From: Streptomyces sp. NRRL WC-3605
GTDB taxonomy: Bacteria > Actinomycetota > Actinomycetes > Streptomycetales > Streptomycetaceae
Direction: 5' to 3'
DNA length: 64,000 nucleotides
Assembly (NCBI RefSeq): GCF_001509795.1
Contig: NZ_LLZN01000053.1
Location: forward strand, 1 to 64,000
A model generated the notes under the pieces. That model worked only from the letters and a program-made list of their open reading frames with translations. It had not been told where the DNA came from and searched no databases. The position numbers and the translations under genes are program-made. The first letter of the stretch is position 1; each line of letters begins with the position of its first letter. Positions 52,262-61,834 of this stretch are shown in pieces.

Positions 52262-52885
52262 TTGGACGCGGTCGAGTTCCGGCTCAGCGCCCGGGTGCGT
52301 GCGGCACGGCGGTGGCTGGTGGTCGCGAGCGCGGGCGGTGGCGTGCTCGTGGCGGCCGCCGTCGCGTCCGTGGTCGCCGACGCCGTGGGCTGGGTGGCGG
52401 TGCCCCGGGCGGTCCAGGCCGTCCTGGTGCTGGTGACGCTGTTCGTGCTGCCCGTCGTCTGGGTGGGCGTACACGCCGTGTGGGCGCTGCGCGGGCGGGC
52501 CGAGCTGTTCGCCGCCGCCGGGGAGCACCCGCGCCGGCGTCCCACCGACCGGCAGCTGGTGGACCACCTGCGCGACGAACACCCGCTCACGCCGCTGTGG
52601 TGGATGCTCGCCGTCCTCGGCGGCCTCGGCGCGCTCTGTCTCGGGGTCGCGCTTCCGTTCGCGCTCGCGGACGGCGCCCTGCTCGCGGGTGCGCTCCTCG
52701 GCGCCGGCCTCGTCGTGTCCCTGGCCGCGCTCGGACTCGCCGTGCCGGGCATCCGCCGCGCCGAACGGCAGGGCGCGGAGGACGCGAAGCGGCGGTCCGC
52801 ACTGTGGCCGCTGCCCGGCGCCGTCGAACGCCGGCTCGCGAACCCCCTCCTCGGCACCGGCGACGGAGGGCACCTCGGAGCCTGA
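52262..52885 (+). CDS. Hypothetical membrane protein
   Basis: A 207-residue protein starting with TTG 52262, GGGAGAGGA just upstream. Four hydrophobic segments: VVASAGGGVLVAAAVASVVA, AVLVLVTLFVLPVVWVGVHA, WMLAVLGGLGALCLGVALPF, ALLGAGLVVSLAALGLAV, separated by a cytoplasmic acidic/basic loop. No recognisable family. Confidence 0.7.
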   Translation: MDAVEFRLSARVRAARRWLVVASAGGGVLVAAAVASVVADAVGWVAVPRAVQAVLVLVTLFVLPVVWVGVHAVWALRGRAELFAAAGEHPRRRPTDRQLVDHLRDEHPLTPLWWMLAVLGGLGALCLGVALPFALADGALLAGALLGAGLVVSLAALGLAVPGIRRAERQGAEDAKRRSALWPLPGAVERRLANPLLGTGDGGHLGA

Positions 52886-53040
52886 CCCGCGGGCGGCGAA
52901 TCCCCTGAAGTTCCTCTGAACTTCCTCAACTCTGCTTTGGGCCGCGAGCGCCCCGGGCATCTCCCCCGCACGCACCGAGCGGCGGCGCCCACGGGGGGAT
53001 GTCCGGGTCCGTCTCGGGGGAACGGAAGGAGGCCGACGCC

Positions 53041-53382
53041 ATGGTCACAGGACTTGTCGTGGTGCTGGTCGCAGTGGTGTTCGTCCTGGTCTTCGTGTCG
53101 ATCGCACGCAACGCCGCGCGGCGGTCGGTGAGCCGGGCGCGCGGGCGGGGCCGTGGCTCGTACAGGCGCACCTCGTACAGCCGCAGCAGCCGCAGCGGCA
53201 GCGGCAGCAGTGACAGCAGCCACAACAACAGCTGGTGGGTCGGCGGCGGGGACACCGGGTCGTCCTGCGGAAGCTCCTCCTCCTCGTCGTGCTCGAGCAG
53301 CTCCTCCTGTTCAAGCGGCTCGTCCTGCGGAGGCGGGTCGTCGTGCGGCGGAGGGGGCGGATGCGGTGGCGGGAGCAGCTGA
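53041..53382 (+). CDS. Small membrane protein with Ser/Cys/Gly-rich tail
   Basis: A 113-residue protein, GGAAGGAGG before the ATG. One N-terminal membrane helix (VTGLVVVLVAVVFVLVFV) is followed by a basic region (ARGRGRGSYRRTSYSRSSR), then from residue 70 a run of Ser-Cys repeats (SSCGSSSSSSCSSSSSCSSG) and a Gly-Cys end (CGGGSSCGGGGGCGGGSS). There are at least eight Cys in the tail. Similar tails occur on TIGR04222-type Streptomyces membrane proteins. Possible roles: metal binding or cross-linking at the surface. Confidence 0.75.
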   Translation: MVTGLVVVLVAVVFVLVFVSIARNAARRSVSRARGRGRGSYRRTSYSRSSRSGSGSSDSSHNNSWWVGGGDTGSSCGSSSSSSCSSSSSCSSGSSCGGGSSCGGGGGCGGGSS

Positions 53383-53752
53383 CACAGGGCAGCTGAGCTC
53401 CACCCAGCAGGGGGAGCCGCATCCACCACGAGAGCGGGGCCGGTGCCTGGACCGGCCCCGCTCTCCGTCGTCCGGGCGCACCGGCGCGCGCCCCCTCGCA
53501 CAGGCGCACGCCGGAGTTGAACAGTTGAGCTGATAAGCCCTCTGAGGGATGGAAACCCCACGAACTTGGGTAAAAACGCTGTGTCACCGACACAGTTCAT
53601 GATTCAGTGAAGTTCACCTACGCAGCCCCTCGGACGTCCCACGGACACCCATCTGACCGCCGACAGGGCTGACGGGGCCGACGTCCCGGTGCCGGCAGTG
53701 CGACGACGGCCGGCACCCCACCTTCCTCCTGCGTGCCAAGCGGAGCCCATCC
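53383..53752. other. Intergenic region
   Basis: No gene. Contains the terminator at 53431-53464 and an unusually AT-rich stretch (53520-53610), probably the promoter area of the DUF2617 gene. Confidence 0.4.
53431..53464 (+). terminator. Terminator after Ser/Cys-rich protein gene
   Basis: A perfect 14-bp stem AGAGCGGGGCCGGT with ACCGGCCCCGCTCT and a 6-base loop. Confidence 0.8.
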
Positions 53753-54319
53753 ATGCTCACCACCCTGCACACCGCCTACAGCGACACGCGCGCCGCCGAC
53801 CTGGCCTGGACCCTGGGTCGGGAGCCGCTTCCCGCTCTGGCCACGCTCGACCTCGAACTCGACGGCGTCAGCCTCCAGTTGAGGCTGCTCGGCGCCTCCC
53901 ACCAGGTCCTCGTCGACGAGGAGCGGGGACGCTGTTCGGAGACGGTGGCCTGCATCCCGGGCAGCAGCACCCCCCTCCCGCTCGGCGTGACCAAGCGCGC
54001 GGGCGACTGGGAGTACGAGTTCGCCGCCCGGGTGGAGGTGCTGCCGCCGGGCCAGTTCGCGGGCCGCGCGCAGGAGTTGCTGGCGCTGGTGGCCGACCAC
54101 CCGCACGGCCTGGCCGGCGTGTTCCCCGGCAGCCCGTACGCGTTCACCGCGATGCTGGCCCGCCGCCACGAGGGACAGGTGCACTGGCGGACCTGGCACG
54201 CCTACCCGCAGGACGGCCAGCTGGTGGCGACGCGGACGCGGGTCGGGGTGCGCGTCCCGGCGGTCCCCGCGCGGTCCACGGCGAGCCGGCTGCGCCCGTC
54301 CGCCGTCCTCGCCGGATAA
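53753..54319 (+). CDS. DUF2617-family protein
   Basis: A 188-residue soluble protein. MLTTLHTAYSDTRAADLAWT at the start, LLGASHQVLVDEERGRCSET, AGDWEYEFAARVEVLPPGQF and PYAFTAMLARRHEGQVHWRT match an actinobacterial family (DUF2617) of unknown function. In Streptomyces it often sits next to the following spermidine-synthase-like gene, as here, so the two may share a role. Confidence 0.8.
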   Translation: MLTTLHTAYSDTRAADLAWTLGREPLPALATLDLELDGVSLQLRLLGASHQVLVDEERGRCSETVACIPGSSTPLPLGVTKRAGDWEYEFAARVEVLPPGQFAGRAQELLALVADHPHGLAGVFPGSPYAFTAMLARRHEGQVHWRTWHAYPQDGQLVATRTRVGVRVPAVPARSTASRLRPSAVLAG

Positions 54320-54347
54320 ACCACCGGCGTCCCCGGAGCCGCTGATT

Positions 54348-54359
54348 CCACACGTGTGG
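54348..54359. promoter_or_regulatory. Perfect 12-bp palindrome
   Basis: CCACACGTGTGG, about 40 bases upstream of the spermidine-synthase-like start; candidate operator. Confidence 0.35.
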
Positions 54360-54386
54360 GTGACGAGGCGTGCCCCCGGGGTCACG

Positions 54387-54392
54387 TACCGT
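54387..54392 (+). promoter_or_regulatory. -10-like hexamer, leaderless start
   Basis: TACCGT ends 7 bases before GTG 54400, with no Shine-Dalgarno. Confidence 0.45.
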
Positions 54393-54399
54393 CGGCAAC

Positions 54400-55998
54400 G
54401 TGATCGAACCGCACGCCCCCGCGCCCCCCGGCACGACGCCCCCCTGGGGCGGCCGGGCGCGGCTGCCGGTCCGGCCGGACACCGGGCGGTTCCTGGTCCT
54501 CGCGGGCGTCTTCGTCTGCGCCGCCTGCGGACTCGTGTACGAGCTGGAACTCGTCGCCCTCGCCTCGTACTTGATCGGCGATTCGGTCACCCAGGCGTCC
54601 GTCGTCCTGTCCGTCATGGTCTTCGCCATGGGCATCGGCTCGCTCGCCGCCAAGCGGCTCCGGCCCCGGGCCGCCGCCGGGTTCGGCGCCATCGAGGCGG
54701 TCCTCGCGCTGGTCGGCGGGTGCAGCGCCCTCGCCCTGTACGCCGTGTTCGCCTGGACCGGCGACTGGGGCGGCCCGTGGGCGCACGCGCCCCGCGTGCT
54801 CCTCGTCGCCTTCTCCCTCATCATCGGGCTGCTCATCGGCGCCGAGGTCCCGCTGCTGATGGAGCTGATCCAGCGCATCCGCCGGCAGGACGCGGGCGGC
54901 GCGGTGGCCGACCTGTTCGCGGCGGACTACGTCGGCGCGCTCGTCGGCGGGCTGGCCTTCCCCTTCCTCCTGCTGCCGCTGCTGGGCCAGCTGACGTCGG
55001 CCCTGATCACCGGCGCGGTCAACGCGGTCGTGGGCGCGGCGCTCGTCCTCGGGGTGTTCCGCGCCGACCTCAGCCCCCGGGCCCGCCGGGTCCTCCTCGC
55101 CGTCAACCTCGCCGTGCTCGGCGTCCTCGCCGCGGCCGCCGTCCTCGTCGACGACTTCGAGCGGGCCGCGCGGCACGCGGTGTACGGGCCGGACGTCCGG
55201 GTGGCCGTGCGGACGGACACCCAGGAGGTCGTCATCACCGGCGGCACCGGCGGCCGGCCCCTCGACCTGTTCCTCGACGGGCGGCTCCGGGTCAGCGGCC
55301 GCGACGAGGGCCGCTATCACGAGGCGCTGGTGCACCCCGCGATGAGCGGCGGGCACGCGCGCGTGCTGATCCTCGGCGGCGGAGACGGGCTGGCGGCCCG
55401 CGAGGTGCTGAGCCACCCCGGCGTGCGCCGGGTCGACATCGTCGAGTCCGACCCCGAGGTGGTCCGGCTGGCCCGCGAGGACCCGCCGCTGTCCCGGCTC
55501 AACGGGTACGTCCACGGCGACCCGCGCGTCCGCGTGCGGGACACCGACGCCTTCCGTCTGCTGCGGTCGGTGCCGCCGGGCTCGTACGACGTGATCCTCT
55601 CCGATCTGCCCGACCCCGGCGTGACGGACAGCGCCGGGCTGTACTCGCAGGAGTTCTACGGCCTCGCCCGCCGCGCCCTCACCCCGCACGGGCGCCTCTC
55701 CGTGCACGCCGGGTCCCTCACTGCGGACCCGCGCGTCCTGTGGACCGTCGAGGCCACCCTGCGCGCGGCCGGGCTGCGGACCACGCCGTACTCCCTCGCG
55801 GTGCGCGATCCGGCGGCGGGACCGGCGCGGGCGCCGGACGACTGGGGGTTCGTGCTGGCCGGGCGGGACGGCCCGCCGCCGCTGCGGGCGGGGACGGGTG
55901 CGCTCACCCGCGCGGGCCTCGCGGCCGGGGTACGGGCGGCCGAGGCGTCCCGGATCGGCGGGCTGCCGGCGTCGACGCTCGTGCATCCGCGCTACTGA
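54400..55998 (+). CDS. Membrane-anchored spermidine-synthase-like protein
   Basis: A 532-residue protein. Residues about 30-260 contain seven hydrophobic segments ([40 protein letters not shown] and others). Residues 270-510 are a spermidine-synthase-type Rossmann domain: [20 protein letters not shown] (SAM-binding loop), [34 protein letters not shown]. This fusion is known in actinobacteria but its product is not established; the domain may transfer an aminopropyl group or only bind SAM-like ligands. GTG 54400 is preferred to GTG 54370, as it follows a -10-like TACCGT. Confidence 0.85.
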   Translation: MIEPHAPAPPGTTPPWGGRARLPVRPDTGRFLVLAGVFVCAACGLVYELELVALASYLIGDSVTQASVVLSVMVFAMGIGSLAAKRLRPRAAAGFGAIEAVLALVGGCSALALYAVFAWTGDWGGPWAHAPRVLLVAFSLIIGLLIGAEVPLLMELIQRIRRQDAGGAVADLFAADYVGALVGGLAFPFLLLPLLGQLTSALITGAVNAVVGAALVLGVFRADLSPRARRVLLAVNLAVLGVLAAAAVLVDDFERAARHAVYGPDVRVAVRTDTQEVVITGGTGGRPLDLFLDGRLRVSGRDEGRYHEALVHPAMSGGHARVLILGGGDGLAAREVLSHPGVRRVDIVESDPEVVRLAREDPPLSRLNGYVHGDPRVRVRDTDAFRLLRSVPPGSYDVILSDLPDPGVTDSAGLYSQEFYGLARRALTPHGRLSVHAGSLTADPRVLWTVEATLRAAGLRTTPYSLAVRDPAAGPARAPDDWGFVLAGRDGPPPLRAGTGALTRAGLAAGVRAAEASRIGGLPASTLVHPRY

Positions 55999-56086
55999 CT
56001 CGTGCATCCACGCTACTGAGCGCCCCCGGCCGGCGTCCGGCCGCCGAATCCCGGCATTGTGTGGGTGCGGTTCACGCCATGCTGGG

Positions 56087-56092
56087 TAGGCT
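56087..56092 (+). promoter_or_regulatory. -10-like hexamer, leaderless start
   Basis: TAGGCT ends 8 bases before ATG 56101. Confidence 0.5.
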
Positions 56093-56100
56093 CGATCGGC

Positions 56101-57006
56101 ATGGAGCATGAGGTGTTCGTTCCGGTCGCGGCCGAGCGGCTCAGGGAGGTGCTGGCCGACCCCGTGCGGGTCGCCCGCGCGGTCCCCGGGCTCCAGCAGG
56201 ACGCCGGTGCCGACCCCGTCGCGGGGCGCCTGAAGCTGCGCGTCGGCGGGCACACCATCACCTACCGGGGCGCCGTGCGCGTCACCGCGCGCGACGGCGG
56301 GGCGTACGCCGTGGAGGGCGACGCGACCGAGGCGCGCAGGACCGGTTCCGTGAAGCTCGCGCTCACCCTGCGCGTGCGCGACGCCGACGGCGGTTCGACG
56401 CTCGCCGTCGAGGGCGGCGCCTCCGCGGACGGGCGGGTCACCGAGTTCGAGGCCGACGCCGTGCACGCGGCCGTCACCCGGCTGCTGAACCGGTTCGCCG
56501 AGCAGCTCGGCGCGGTGGCGGCGGAGTCCGCCGGGCCGGAGACCGCCGGAGAAGGGGTCGAGGAGGCGCTGGCGCCGGGCGAGTTCGAGCCCCGCGTGAC
56601 CAGCGACTTCGAGACGACACCGGACGCGGAGGACCCGCCGGTTCCCGACCCGGCGTCCGTGTTCGACACCGAGGTGCCGCCACCGGCGCTGGACCCGGAG
56701 GCCGACACGGAGGCGGAACCCGAAGCGGCCGACGAGAACGACGCGGCCGACGAGAACGACGCGACCGACGAGACCGATGGGACCGACGGCGAGGCGCCCG
56801 TCGCGGAGGCCGCGCACGCCCGGCGCACGATGATCGGACGCAGCGCCGAGGAGGTCGACCACGCCCCGCCGCGCGGCCGGTACGCGCCGGTGCCGCCGCC
56901 GCAGTCCCTCGCACCGAACTCCACGCTGCGCTGGGCCGCCCCGGCCGCCGCGGTCGTGCTGGCCTCGGCGATCGTGGCCGGCCGGATGCTGCGCCGCCGC
57001 CGCTGA
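56101..57006 (+). CDS. SRPBCC/CoxG-like protein with C-terminal anchor
   Basis: A 301-residue protein. Residues 1-150 match the SRPBCC fold used by CoxG and START-like ligand-binding proteins (EHEVFVPVAAERLREVLADP, VGGHTITYRGAVRVTARDGG, HAAVTRLLNRFAEQLGAVAA). A long acidic Pro/Asp/Glu-rich linker follows, and the last 25 residues are a membrane helix (WAAPAAAVVLASAIVAG) ending in RRR. CoxG helps mature or anchor CO dehydrogenase, but no such genes adjoin. Confidence 0.75.
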   Translation: MEHEVFVPVAAERLREVLADPVRVARAVPGLQQDAGADPVAGRLKLRVGGHTITYRGAVRVTARDGGAYAVEGDATEARRTGSVKLALTLRVRDADGGSTLAVEGGASADGRVTEFEADAVHAAVTRLLNRFAEQLGAVAAESAGPETAGEGVEEALAPGEFEPRVTSDFETTPDAEDPPVPDPASVFDTEVPPPALDPEADTEAEPEAADENDAADENDATDETDGTDGEAPVAEAAHARRTMIGRSAEEVDHAPPRGRYAPVPPPQSLAPNSTLRWAAPAAAVVLASAIVAGRMLRRRR

Positions 57007-57034
57007 CCCGCCGGGCGGTCTTGATCGCCCCCGG

Positions 57035-57040
57035 TAGGGT
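57035..57040 (+). promoter_or_regulatory. -10-like hexamer, leaderless start
   Basis: TAGGGT ends 6 bases before GTG 57047. Confidence 0.5.
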
Positions 57041-57046
57041 CGTCCT

Positions 57047-57841
57047 GTGCGTACCGAACAGATCACGCTGACCGCGGGCGACGCGGAGGTGGACGTGCTG
57101 CCGGGCAACGGCGGACGGGTCGGGGGACTGCGCGTCGGCGGGACGGAGCTGCTGCGGCAGGGGGAGCGGTTCGGCTGCTTCCCGATGGTGCCCTGGTGCG
57201 GGCGCATCCGCGACGGCCGCTTCCGTGACGGCGCAGAGGTACGGCAGATGCCGCTCAACGCACCGCCCCACGCCATCCACGGAACGGCCCGCGACGACGC
57301 CTGGAAGGTCGCCCGGCACACCGGCGCCGAGGCAGTCCTCACCTACGACCTCGTCGAGCCGTGGCCCTACCCGGGCCGGGTCACCCAGGCCGTCACGCTC
57401 ACCCCGGACAGCCTCAGCCTGACCATGTCCGTGGAGACGTACGACGCGTCCTTCCCGGCGCAGATCGGCTGGCACCCCTGGTTCAACCGGAACCTCGGCG
57501 ACGGCGGCCAGGACGTGCGGCTCGACTTCACCCCGGCCTGGCAGGAGGAGCGCGGCGACGACCACCTCCCCACCGGCAACCGGGTCGAGCCGAGGCCCGG
57601 CCCCTGGGACGACTGCTTCGGGATGCCCGGCGGCGTCGACGTCACCCTCACCTGGCCCGGGCGCCTGGAGCTGAAGGTGACCAGCCGTGAGGAGTGGGTC
57701 GTCGTCTACGACGAGCAGGAGGCCGCCGTCTGCGTCGAACCGCAGACCGGGCCGCCCGACGGCCTGAACACCCTCCCCCGCCTGGTCACGCCCCTGGAGC
57801 CGCTGGAGGCCACGACCGTCTGGACCTGGCACCGCCTCTAA
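57047..57841 (+). CDS. Aldose 1-epimerase family protein
   Basis: A 264-residue galactose mutarotase-like beta-sandwich. RTEQITLTAGDAEVDVLPGN at the start, GCFPMVPWCGRIRDGRFRDG, AIHGTARDDAWKVARHTGAE (substrate His) and QIGWHPWFNRNLGDGG (second His) and CVEPQTGPPDGLNTLPR (catalytic Glu) are all present. The family interconverts alpha and beta sugars. GTG start with leaderless signals. The downstream pyrE start is only 10 bp away. Confidence 0.88.
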   Translation: MRTEQITLTAGDAEVDVLPGNGGRVGGLRVGGTELLRQGERFGCFPMVPWCGRIRDGRFRDGAEVRQMPLNAPPHAIHGTARDDAWKVARHTGAEAVLTYDLVEPWPYPGRVTQAVTLTPDSLSLTMSVETYDASFPAQIGWHPWFNRNLGDGGQDVRLDFTPAWQEERGDDHLPTGNRVEPRPGPWDDCFGMPGGVDVTLTWPGRLELKVTSREEWVVVYDEQEAAVCVEPQTGPPDGLNTLPRLVTPLEPLEATTVWTWHRL

Positions 57842-57844
57842 GCT
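57839..57844 (+). promoter_or_regulatory. -10-like hexamer before pyrE
   Basis: TAAGCT, 7 bases before ATG 57852; it overlaps the stop of the preceding gene. pyrE may be expressed from this or from the upstream gene. Confidence 0.4.
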
Positions 57845-57851
57845 GGGCGGC

Positions 57852-58400
57852 ATGACTGACGTTCGCGCGGCGCTGCTGCAGCAGATCAAGGACAAGGCCG
57901 TGGTGCACGGCAAGGTGACCCTGTCGTCGGGCCTCGAGGCCGACTACTACGTCGACCTGCGGCGCATCACGCTCGACGGCGAGGCCGCCCCGCTGGTCGG
58001 GCAGGTGCTGCTCGACCTGACCGCCGACCTGGAGTTCGACGCCGTGGGCGGGCTGACCATGGGCGCCGACCCGGTCGCCGCCGCCATGCTGCACGCCGCC
58101 GCCGCGCGCGGCCGCCGGCTCGACGCCTTCGTCGTCCGCAAGGCCGCCAAGGCGCACGGCCTCCAGCGCCGCGTCGAGGGACCGGACATCGCGGGCCGCC
58201 GCGTGCTCGTCGTCGAGGACACCTCCACCACCGGCGGTTCGCCGCTCACCGCCGTCGAGGCCGTACGCGAGGCGGGCGCCGAGGTCGCCGGCGTCGCGAC
58301 CATCGTCGACCGGGCCACCGGTGCCGCCGAGAAGATCCGCGAGGGCGCCCAAGTGCCGTACCTGTACGCGTACTCCAAGGACGAGCTCGGCCTGGACTGA
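57852..58400 (+). CDS. pyrE: Orotate phosphoribosyltransferase
   Basis: A 182-residue type I PRTase making OMP from orotate and PRPP in pyrimidine synthesis. PRPP loop RVLVVEDTSTTGGSPLTAVE is present with both Asp/Glu; the flexible catalytic loop region is RRLDAFVVRKAAKAHGLQRR. Length matches the family. The mature protein starts MTDVRAALLQQIKDKAVVHG. No other pyr genes adjoin. Confidence 0.95.
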   Translation: MTDVRAALLQQIKDKAVVHGKVTLSSGLEADYYVDLRRITLDGEAAPLVGQVLLDLTADLEFDAVGGLTMGADPVAAAMLHAAAARGRRLDAFVVRKAAKAHGLQRRVEGPDIAGRRVLVVEDTSTTGGSPLTAVEAVREAGAEVAGVATIVDRATGAAEKIREGAQVPYLYAYSKDELGLD

Positions 58401-58570
58401 CCTTGCCCGCCGGCCGGGTCCGTCTCGGCTGGTGACAGACGCTCGGAGCATCCGGGTTCGTCTGGAAAGATGGGCGCCGACGACGACGTCACACCCCCCA
58501 AGGTCTAGGTCAGGGCCAAGAAGAACGCCGTACGCAGTACGCCGACCCGCACACTCCAAGGAGCGGACAG

Positions 58571-59602
<1,032 letters not shown>

Positions 59603-59623
59603 TTCTCGTCCCTCCGGGGACCC

Positions 59624-59658
59624 GCGAGCCCGGCGCCTGCCCTTGGCGCCGGGCTCGC
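59624..59658 (+). terminator. Terminator after aldolase gene
   Basis: A perfect 14-bp stem GCGAGCCCGGCGCC with GGCGCCGGGCTCGC, loop of 7. Confidence 0.82.
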
Positions 59659-59660
59659 TG

Positions 59661-59666
59661 TATACC
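59661..59666 (+). promoter_or_regulatory. -10-like hexamer, leaderless start
   Basis: TATACC ends 7 bases before ATG 59674. Confidence 0.5.
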
Positions 59667-59673
59667 TGGGGAC

Positions 59674-61143
59674 ATGCCCGATGTCCGGCTGGCCTCAACG
59701 CAGGGCCGGTGGATCCTGCTCACCACCGTCCTCGGCTCCAGCATGGCGATGCTGGACTCCACCGTCGTCAACGTCGCCCTGCCGCGCATCGGCCGCGACC
59801 TCGACGCCGACCTCGCCGCGCTCCAGTGGACCGTCAACGCGTACATGCTGACGCTGGCCGGGCTGATCCTGCTCGGCGGCTCCCTCGGCGACCGGTACGG
59901 GCGGCGCCGCGTCTTCGTCGTGGGCGTGGTGTGGTTCGCGGCGGCCTCCCTGCTGTGCGGGCTCGCGCCCGGCGTCGAGGTGCTGATCGCCGCGCGCGCC
60001 CTCCAGGGCATCGGCGGGGCGCTGCTCACCCCCGGGTCGCTGGCGCTGATCCAGGCCTCCTTCCACCCCGACGACCGGGCGCGGGCGGTCGGCCTGTGGT
60101 CCGGGTTCGGCGGGATCGGGGCGGCCGTCGGGCCCTTCGTGGGCGGCTGGCTGGTCGACGGGCCGGGCTGGCGCTGGGTCTTCCTGCTGAACGTCCCGGT
60201 GGCGCTGGTGTGCGCGCCGATCGCCGTGCGGCACGTCCCCGAGTCGGGCGACGGGACCCGGCACGGCCGCTTCGACGTGCTCGGGGCCGCCCTGGGCGCG
60301 CTGTCCCTGGCCCTCGTGACGTACGCGCTGATCGAGGCGCCGAAGGGGTCGGCGACGGTCGCGGTGGCCGCGGTGGCGGGTGTGGGCGCCGGGGCCGCCT
60401 TCGTGCGGGTCGAGCGGCACCGGAGCGATCCGATGATGCCGCCCGACATCTTCCGCTCGCGGCAGTTCACGGCCGTCAACCTGGTCACGCTGTGCGTGTA
60501 CGCGGCCTTCGGCGGCTTCTTCTTCCTGGCCGCGCTCCAGCTCCAGGTGGTCGCCGGGTACTCGGCGCTCGCGGCCGGCGCGGCCCTGCTGCCGACGACC
60601 GGGCTGATGCTGCTGTTCTCGGCGCGCTCGGGCGCCCTCGCGGACCGGATCGGCCCGCGCATCCCGCTCACCGTGGGGCCGCTGGTGTGCGCGGCCGGGA
60701 TGCTGCTGATGCTGCGGGTGGGCCCGGACGCCGTGTACGTGTCCGACGTGCTGCCCGCGCTGCTCGTGCTGGGCACCGGCATGGTCACGCTGGTCGCCCC
60801 GCTGACGGCGACCGTCCTCGGGTCCGTCGACACCGCCCGGGCGGGGCTGGCCAGCGGGATCAACAACGCGGCGGCGCGGGCGGCGGGGCTGATCGCGGTG
60901 GCCGCGCTGCCGCTGCTCGCGGGGATGGGCGAGGAGGCGTACCGGTCGGCGCCGGCGTTCGACGCCGCGTTCCGGCGGGCCATGCCGATCTGTGCGGGGG
61001 TGCTGGTGGTGGGGGCGGTGGTGGCGTTCGCGACCGTGCGGTCGCTGCCGCCCGGCTGCCGTAAGCCGGAGTGCCTGCGGCACGCTTCCGTGGTGACGCC
61101 TCCGTTGGAGGGGCAGCGGAGCAAGGCGCGGCTGGGGGAGTAG
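59674..61143 (+). CDS. MFS drug exporter (DHA2, 14-TM type)
   Basis: A 489-residue membrane protein. Motifs typical of DHA2 exporters: TTVLGSSMAMLDSTVVNVAL in TM1, GGSLGDRYGRRRVFVVGVVW, and ARALQGIGGALLTPGSLALI (antiporter-type motif C region). About 14 hydrophobic segments. Related proteins export antibiotics or dyes using the proton gradient. Monocistronic. Confidence 0.9.
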   Translation: MPDVRLASTQGRWILLTTVLGSSMAMLDSTVVNVALPRIGRDLDADLAALQWTVNAYMLTLAGLILLGGSLGDRYGRRRVFVVGVVWFAAASLLCGLAPGVEVLIAARALQGIGGALLTPGSLALIQASFHPDDRARAVGLWSGFGGIGAAVGPFVGGWLVDGPGWRWVFLLNVPVALVCAPIAVRHVPESGDGTRHGRFDVLGAALGALSLALVTYALIEAPKGSATVAVAAVAGVGAGAAFVRVERHRSDPMMPPDIFRSRQFTAVNLVTLCVYAAFGGFFFLAALQLQVVAGYSALAAGAALLPTTGLMLLFSARSGALADRIGPRIPLTVGPLVCAAGMLLMLRVGPDAVYVSDVLPALLVLGTGMVTLVAPLTATVLGSVDTARAGLASGINNAAARAAGLIAVAALPLLAGMGEEAYRSAPAFDAAFRRAMPICAGVLVVGAVVAFATVRSLPPGCRKPECLRHASVVTPPLEGQRSKARLGE

Positions 61144-61256
61144 GGCCGTCTCCGGGGGCTGCCGCCCCCGGGCCCCCGCTTCGGCCCTGGACGGGCCTCG
61201 TCCTCGAGCGCCGGACGGGCTGGTGGGGGCGCGGTGGGTTGGGTGGGCGGATGGAC

Positions 61257-61262
61257 CACACT
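61257..61262 (+). promoter_or_regulatory. -10-like hexamer, leaderless start
   Basis: CACACT ends 6 bases before ATG 61269. Confidence 0.35.
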
Positions 61263-61268
61263 GGGGGC

Positions 61269-61682
61269 ATGGCCATTCACGAGAACCTGCTCGGGGGTCC
61301 GCCCCCGACCCATCTGCCCGACGACCCGGAGCCCCGCGAGGCGCTCGCGAGCGGTACCGCGCCCTCGGACGTCGCCGCCCGGTACCCGACCTCCTCCCTG
61401 GCCTGGGCCCAGCTCGCCGACGAGGCGTTCGAGCGGGGCAGCGTCGTCGAGTCGTACGCCTACGCCCGGACCGGCTACCACCGGGGCCTGGACGCGCTGC
61501 GCCGCAGCGGCTGGAAGGGCCACGGGCCCGTGCCGTGGGAGCACGAGCCGAACCGGGGCTTCCTGCGCGCCCTGCACGCCCTCGCCCGGGCCGCCGGGTC
61601 GATCGGTGAGCAGGACGAGTACGAGCGCTGCTCGCAGTTCCTGAAGGACTCCTCGCCCACGGCCGCCCAGACGCTGGGCTAG
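61269..61682 (+). CDS. DUF3151-family protein
   Basis: A 137-residue soluble protein recognised by LLGGPPPTHLPDDPEPREAL, SSLAWAQLADEAFERGSVVE, YAYARTGYHRGLDALRRSGW and GFLRALHALARAAGSIGEQD. The family is common in actinobacteria, often next to central carbon genes; its function is unknown. Confidence 0.85.
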   Translation: MAIHENLLGGPPPTHLPDDPEPREALASGTAPSDVAARYPTSSLAWAQLADEAFERGSVVESYAYARTGYHRGLDALRRSGWKGHGPVPWEHEPNRGFLRALHALARAAGSIGEQDEYERCSQFLKDSSPTAAQTLG

Positions 61683-61783
61683 CCGTTCCGGGTGCCCCCG
61701 CGAGGCCCGACCCGTGTGACCGGGCGGGCCTTGCGAGGTTCCGGGGGCATGGCTGAGGATGCCGGTGGGGACCGGGGCCCCTT

Positions 61784-61797
61784 TGCCGATAACGGCA
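61784..61797. promoter_or_regulatory. Inverted repeat upstream of kynurenine genes
   Basis: TGCCG-ATAA-CGGCA, about 40 bases before ATG 61835; possible operator for the tryptophan-degradation pair. Confidence 0.35.
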
Positions 61798-61834
61798 GGG
61801 CGGACCGCTACCCGTAGTTACACAGGAGACAGCG

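Noticed and set aside
53520..53610. AT-rich stretch as a replication or partition site
   Set aside because: No iterons or dyads; it fits an ordinary promoter region.
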